From the NCBI GenBank assembly GCA_001313365.1, contig BBFS01000003.1:1-64000 (forward strand): a stretch of DNA of 64,000 bases. Reading direction: 5' to 3'. Positions 61,263 to 64,000 of the stretch are shown here, piece by piece. Both the position numbers and the translations under genes were made by a program. The notes under the pieces are model-generated. The model was not told the DNA's origin and made no database searches. It saw only the letters and a list, made by a program, of their open reading frames with translations. The stretch comes from Paenarthrobacter nitroguajacolicus JCM 14115. Lineage in GTDB: Bacteria > Actinomycetota > Actinomycetes > Actinomycetales > Micrococcaceae. How positions within the stretch are numbered: position 1 is the first letter of the stretch; each line of letters starts with the position of its first letter.

Positions 61263-61683
61263 TCAGGCCGGGATGTCGCCGTCGTACCGCTCGGCACCCG
61301 GGAGAGCCTCGACCCATGGTTGCGCGGACCGGCACCAGACTTCCACGGTCGGCTTGAGCCATGACGTGTCGTTGAGCGTCCCCCCCGCCTTAACAAATGC
61401 CAGTCCAGGCATCGCGTCGATGCGGCCAACGATTGGGGGAACCGCATTCCCCCCCGCAGAACGACCGGTTGGTGTTGGTCTCGTGCTCAGAGCCGACGGT
61501 AATGAACGTCTTTACCGCGTCGCCTGTGATTGTGAGCTTTTCGTCGTCAACACCGATGACCAGCGAGTACGCGCCACCTGTCTGACGCTGGCAATCGGTG
61601 CAATGACACAAGGCCGTGAACTTCGGCTCGCTGTCAATCGTGTAGGTGACTTCACCACAAAGGCACTGTCCGTCGAGTTTCAT
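61263..61683 (-). CDS. GFA (glutathione-dependent formaldehyde-activating)-family protein
   Basis: CENP-V/GFA zinc fold, about 140 residues. MKLDGQCLCGEVTYTIDSEP, KFTALCHCTDCQRQTGGAYS, LVIGVDDEKLTITGD, FITVGSEHETNTNRSFCGGC, GSP, then DAMPGLAFVKAGTLNDTSWL, KPTVEVWCRSAQPWVEALPG, GDIPA. All Zn-binding Cys (CLCGE, CHCTDC, FCGGCG) are there. Break near 61440. ATG after AAGGAGCAGAC. Lies between the EgtA-like gene and the divergent aldehyde dehydrogenase; may bind a thiol-aldehyde adduct. Confidence 0.84.
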
Positions 61684-61762
61684 GTCTGCTCCTTGAGCTT
61701 CATTGGTAAGGGACTTCAGGGGGAGGTCGCACTGCTATCGTGTCGATCATCACATCCTAAGC

Positions 61763-61782
61763 TGAAACAATATCGTATTTCA
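61763..61782. promoter_or_regulatory. Putative operator TGAAACA-N6-TATTTCA
   Basis: One of two such sites in the GFA / aldehyde dehydrogenase promoter; the centre is 68 bp from the next. It matches the site upstream of the TetR gene at 52752. Confidence 0.6.
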
Positions 61783-61830
61783 TAATTTGGCAAAAGGTCT
61801 TGCAAGCCCACGCCGCTGCCCCCCCTAAAC

Positions 61831-61850
61831 TGAAACATGAATCTGTTTCA
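61831..61850. promoter_or_regulatory. Putative operator TGAAACA-N6-TGTTTCA
   Basis: The perfect version of the motif: both arms are exact complements. It lies 54 bases upstream of the aldehyde dehydrogenase start. Confidence 0.65.
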
Positions 61851-61904
61851 TTATTCGATTTGTTTACCGCTCCACGGCAAGCCGCCGCACGATAGGAGAA
61901 TCAC

Positions 61905-63392
61905 ATGGGAGTTTCCATCACAGAGGGCACGCGTACCATCACGTCCCCCCCGAACTTCAACGGACCCTACGGACTGCTCATTGATGGCAATATCATCCAG
62001 ACCGAGGACCATTTTGACGTCTACAACCCGGCCACAAACTCGGTCCTCGCATCCGCACCCCCCCAGGGCACACGGGAACACATGGAACGCGCCATCGGTG
62101 CCGCCAAACGGGCTTTCCCGGCGTGGGCAGCTCTGACCGCAGACGAGCGCGAAGCGATCATCGTCGAATTCTTCGAGCCCTCGAGGCCCACAAAGAAGAG
62201 TTCATTACCTTGCTCTCACTGGAGCAAGGCAAGCCACGACACAACCAGGCGACGTTCGAAGTCAACCTTGCCAACCCCCCCTGGATCCCCCCCAACACAG
62301 CCAAGTCGAGGCTGGAGGACAAGGTACTGGTGGAGGACGATGAGAAGCGCGTAGAACTCCGTCGCTCACCGCTCGGTGTCGTGGGGGGGCCATCATCCCC
62401 CTGGAACTATCCCTACCTCCACGTTCTATGGAAGACCGTCCCCCCCGCACTGATCACCGGCAACACCGTAGTTCTCAAGCCTTCTCCCTATACCCCGCTC
62501 TGCGCATTGCGGATCGGGGGGGAACTGGCAGCCCAGGTCTTCCCTCCCGGCGTCTTCAACATCGTCACAGGCGGCAACGAACTTGGACAGATCCTCACTG
62601 AGAGCCCCGACGTCGATGATCACTTTCACGGGATCCACGGAAACAGGGACCAAGATCATGGCTTCAGCCGCCGGCACCATCAAGCGGGTCACCCTCGAAC
62701 TGGGTGGAAATGACCCCGCGATCCTGCTCCCGGACGCTGACTGGCAGGACGCCGTGCCTCAGGTGTTCAACGCCGCCTTTGGAAACTCCGGTCAGTGGTG
62801 CATCGCGGCCAAGCGCATCTACGTACACCGTTCCTTCCATGCAGACTTCGTCAACGCGCTCGTGGACTACGCGAAGACGCAAAAGGTCGGCGACGGCATG
62901 GATCCCACCAGCGATCTGGGTCCCATCAACAACCGCATGCAGTACGACAAGCTCCGTGACCTCTTCGAAGACACTCGCCGCAATGGCTACGACGTTCCGC
63001 TCGGGGGCACCATCGACGAGTCCCTGGATGGCAATTTCGTTCCAGTCACCATCGTCAACAACCCTCCCGAGAACAGCCGCATCGTCCAGGAGGAACCTTT
63101 TGGACCGATCGTGCCCGTCCTTGTGTACGACGACGTCGAGGACGTCATCGAGCGCGCCAACGCCACAATCTTCGGCCTTGGTGCCACCGTGTGGGGGGGA
63201 CGAGACGAAGAACGGGCACTGGCCGTGGCGGACCGCATCGACTCCGGCAACGTCTGGGTCAATCAAGGCCAGAGCCACCCGGACCACGCACCTTTCGGCG
63301 GCCACAAGCAGTCCGGCCTGAGCGTCGAACACGGTGACGAGGGACTGGCTTCGCACACCAACAACAAAACCGTCGTGATTCGAAAGCGCTAG
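61905..63392 (+). CDS. NAD-dependent aldehyde dehydrogenase
   Basis: About 490 residues. MGVSITEGTRTITSPPNFNG, PYGLLIDGNIIQTEDHFDVY, NPATNSVLASAP, AIGAAKRAFPAWAALTADER, FITLLSLEQGKPRHNQATFE, VVGAIIPWNYPYLHVLWKTV (restored), NTVVLKPSPYTPLCALRIGE, NIVTGGNELGQILTESPDVD, MITFTGSTETGTKIMASAAG, catalytic Glu in RVTLELGGNDPAILLPDADW, catalytic Cys in AAFGNSGQWCIAAKRIYVHR, EPFGPIVPVLVYDDVEDVIE, GNVWVNQGQSHPDHAPFGGH, KQSGLSVEHGDEGLASHTNN. ATG after AGGAGAATCAC. Breaks near 62185, 62290, 62620. With GFA likely removes an aldehyde produced from the imported amide/amine. Confidence 0.88.
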
Positions 63393-63462
63393 CAGCTCTT
63401 CTTCAACCAAACCATCCCGGGGGGGTGCCGCAAACGGACCCGCTCATTCACAAGGAGAAACC

Positions 63463-63852
63463 ATGCCCAAGAACCTCAAAGTCGTTCCGACTGACGAATA
63501 TGACCAGATCATCACCACCGTTCAGAAGTATGTCGAAGGCCTGCGCGTCGGCAGCCCCCCCGAAGGCGTTGCAGAAGCCTTCCATGAAGACGCCACTATG
63601 TACGGCTTTACCAACGGCCAGCTTCTGGGCGGACCCATCAAGAACTTGTACGACTTCGTCGCCGAGAACGGCGCCGCTCCTGATGTCAAGACCCGCGTGG
63701 ACATCATCGGCATCACCCAGACAACTGCCGTGGTGAAGGTTGACATGGAAAACGATGCCATTGGTGCTGACTACACCGACTTCCACACCCTGCTGAAGCA
63801 GGACGGCGATTGGAAGATCATCGCCAAGGTCTACCACCAGTACGAGGCCTAG
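63463..63852 (+). CDS. NTF2-fold protein (putative lumazine-binding/SnoaL-like)
   Basis: MPKNLKVVPTDEYDQIITTV, QKYVEGLRVGSPEGVAEAFH, EDATMYGFTNGQLLGGPIKN, LYDFVAENGAAPDVKTRVDI, IGITQTTAVVKVDMENDAIG, ADYTDFHTLLKQDGDWKIIA, KVYHQYEA. 129 residues in one frame; the alpha-beta barrel of lumazine-binding-like proteins (conical NTF2 fold) with FH-DA and W-I-K-Y. ATG after AAGGAGAAACC. Co-transcribed with the aldehyde dehydrogenase. Binding role or small hydrolase; not known. Confidence 0.82.
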   Translation: MPKNLKVVPTDEYDQIITTVQKYVEGLRVGSPPEGVAEAFHEDATMYGFTNGQLLGGPIKNLYDFVAENGAAPDVKTRVDIIGITQTTAVVKVDMENDAIGADYTDFHTLLKQDGDWKIIAKVYHQYEA

Positions 63853-63861
63853 TCCAACAGA

Positions 63862-63896
63862 ACCGGGGGGGAGGCTTACGCCTCCCCCGGTTTTTT
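63862..63896 (+). terminator. Rho-independent terminator
   Basis: Stem of ACC + G run + AGGC against GCCT + 5 C + GGT, loop TTAC, then TTTTTT. The 5-prime arm has 7 G against 5 C in the 3-prime arm, again a 7-base run. Confidence 0.85.
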
Positions 63897-63931
63897 CGTT
63901 CTTACTGGTATTCAACACGCGAGGGTCGAGA

Positions 63932-64000
63932 ATGATTTCGGAAGCAATCCAGCGAACGGCCGCGCCATTGCGCCAAGAGGTGGTAGCCGCCCTTCGCCGG
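63932..64000 (+). CDS. GntR-family regulator, N-terminal fragment (cut by window end)
   Basis: MISEAIQRTAAPLRQEVVAA, LRR. It closely matches the start of the GntR/FCD regulator at 45150 (MTIDAIRRTAAPLRTEVVNA, LRR). ATG at 63932 is preceded by GAGGG. Only 23 codons are inside the window, so it is probably a paralogous repressor of the neighbouring aldehyde dehydrogenase or of genes beyond. Confidence 0.7.
   Translation, partial: MISEAIQRTAAPLRQEVVAALRR

Noticed and set aside
62664..63410. Long minus-strand reading frame (about 248 codons)
   Set aside because: It is antisense to the aldehyde dehydrogenase, whose motifs and catalytic residues are clear on the plus strand. No family features.
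1..64000. Phase variation by homopolymer slippage as the reason for the many frame breaks
   Set aside because: The runs occur in all classes of genes, including internal enzymes, and many expansions keep the frame with one extra Gly or Pro. Hairpins are also affected. Error is simpler.
1..64000. CRISPR array or direct-repeat arrays
   Set aside because: No regularly spaced repeats of 25-40 bases were seen; repeats found are single palindromes, short tandem duplications and gene copies.

Overview
The window looks like the chromosome (or a large replicon) of a high-GC actinobacterium of the Arthrobacter/Paenarthrobacter type. The signs are GC-rich codon use, actinobacterial regulator families (TetR, GntR/FadR, PaaX, LuxR with GAF), DUF4192 proteins, an EgtA-like ligase and dense catabolic operons. 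Genus is inferred from gene content only. There is no rRNA, no intact tRNA and no CRISPR array.

Sequence quality shapes every call. C/G homopolymers of exactly 7 (sometimes 8) bases recur where conserved motifs or hairpin partners imply 4 to 6, and isolated 1-2 base deletions are scattered through genes. Most genes therefore read in two or more frames. I give whole-gene spans rebuilt across breaks and treat such genes as probably intact in the cell unless an end is really missing.

Layout. 0.1-3.4 kb: CocE-type hydrolase and MHS-family transporter. 3.5-4.4 kb: PaaX-like regulator. 4.4-11.0 kb: polyol operon (binding protein, two permeases, sorbitol-type dehydrogenase, PfkB kinase) divergent from an AraC regulator. 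11.0-13.4 kb: nitrilase remnant, lone ketoacyl synthase and its TetR regulator. 13.6-22.0 kb: surface protein, GH43 enzyme, sugar transporter, GH78 alpha-rhamnosidase and TetR, i.e. plant polysaccharide use. 22.1-30.9 kb: accessory region, lower in GC in its middle (about 25.5-28.5 kb), with a tRNA 3-prime remnant, twin 21-bp palindromes, an ATPase plus PD-(D/E)XK-like protein pair, orphan genes and DUF4192 copies. 31.0-33.2 kb: glycogen-debranching-like glucosidase.

33.4-38.2 kb: FadR-type regulator, polar amino-acid ABC importer and a gamma-glutamyl-GABA hydrolase-like amidotransferase. 38.6-50.9 kb: two divergent operons around a GntR regulator (lactonase-like MBL protein, alcohol dehydrogenase, SDR, hydroxyisobutyrate-type dehydrogenase, semialdehyde dehydrogenase, alpha/beta hydrolase, two MHS transporters), resembling a lactone/hydroxy-acid catabolic unit. 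51.0-64.0 kb: APC permease, TetR, amidase, ribose-type ABC importer, LuxR regulator, EgtA-like ligase, GFA protein, aldehyde dehydrogenase, NTF2-fold protein and the start of a second GntR gene. The TetR promoter and the GFA/aldehyde dehydrogenase promoter share the motif TGAAACA-N6-TnTTTCA, suggesting one regulon.
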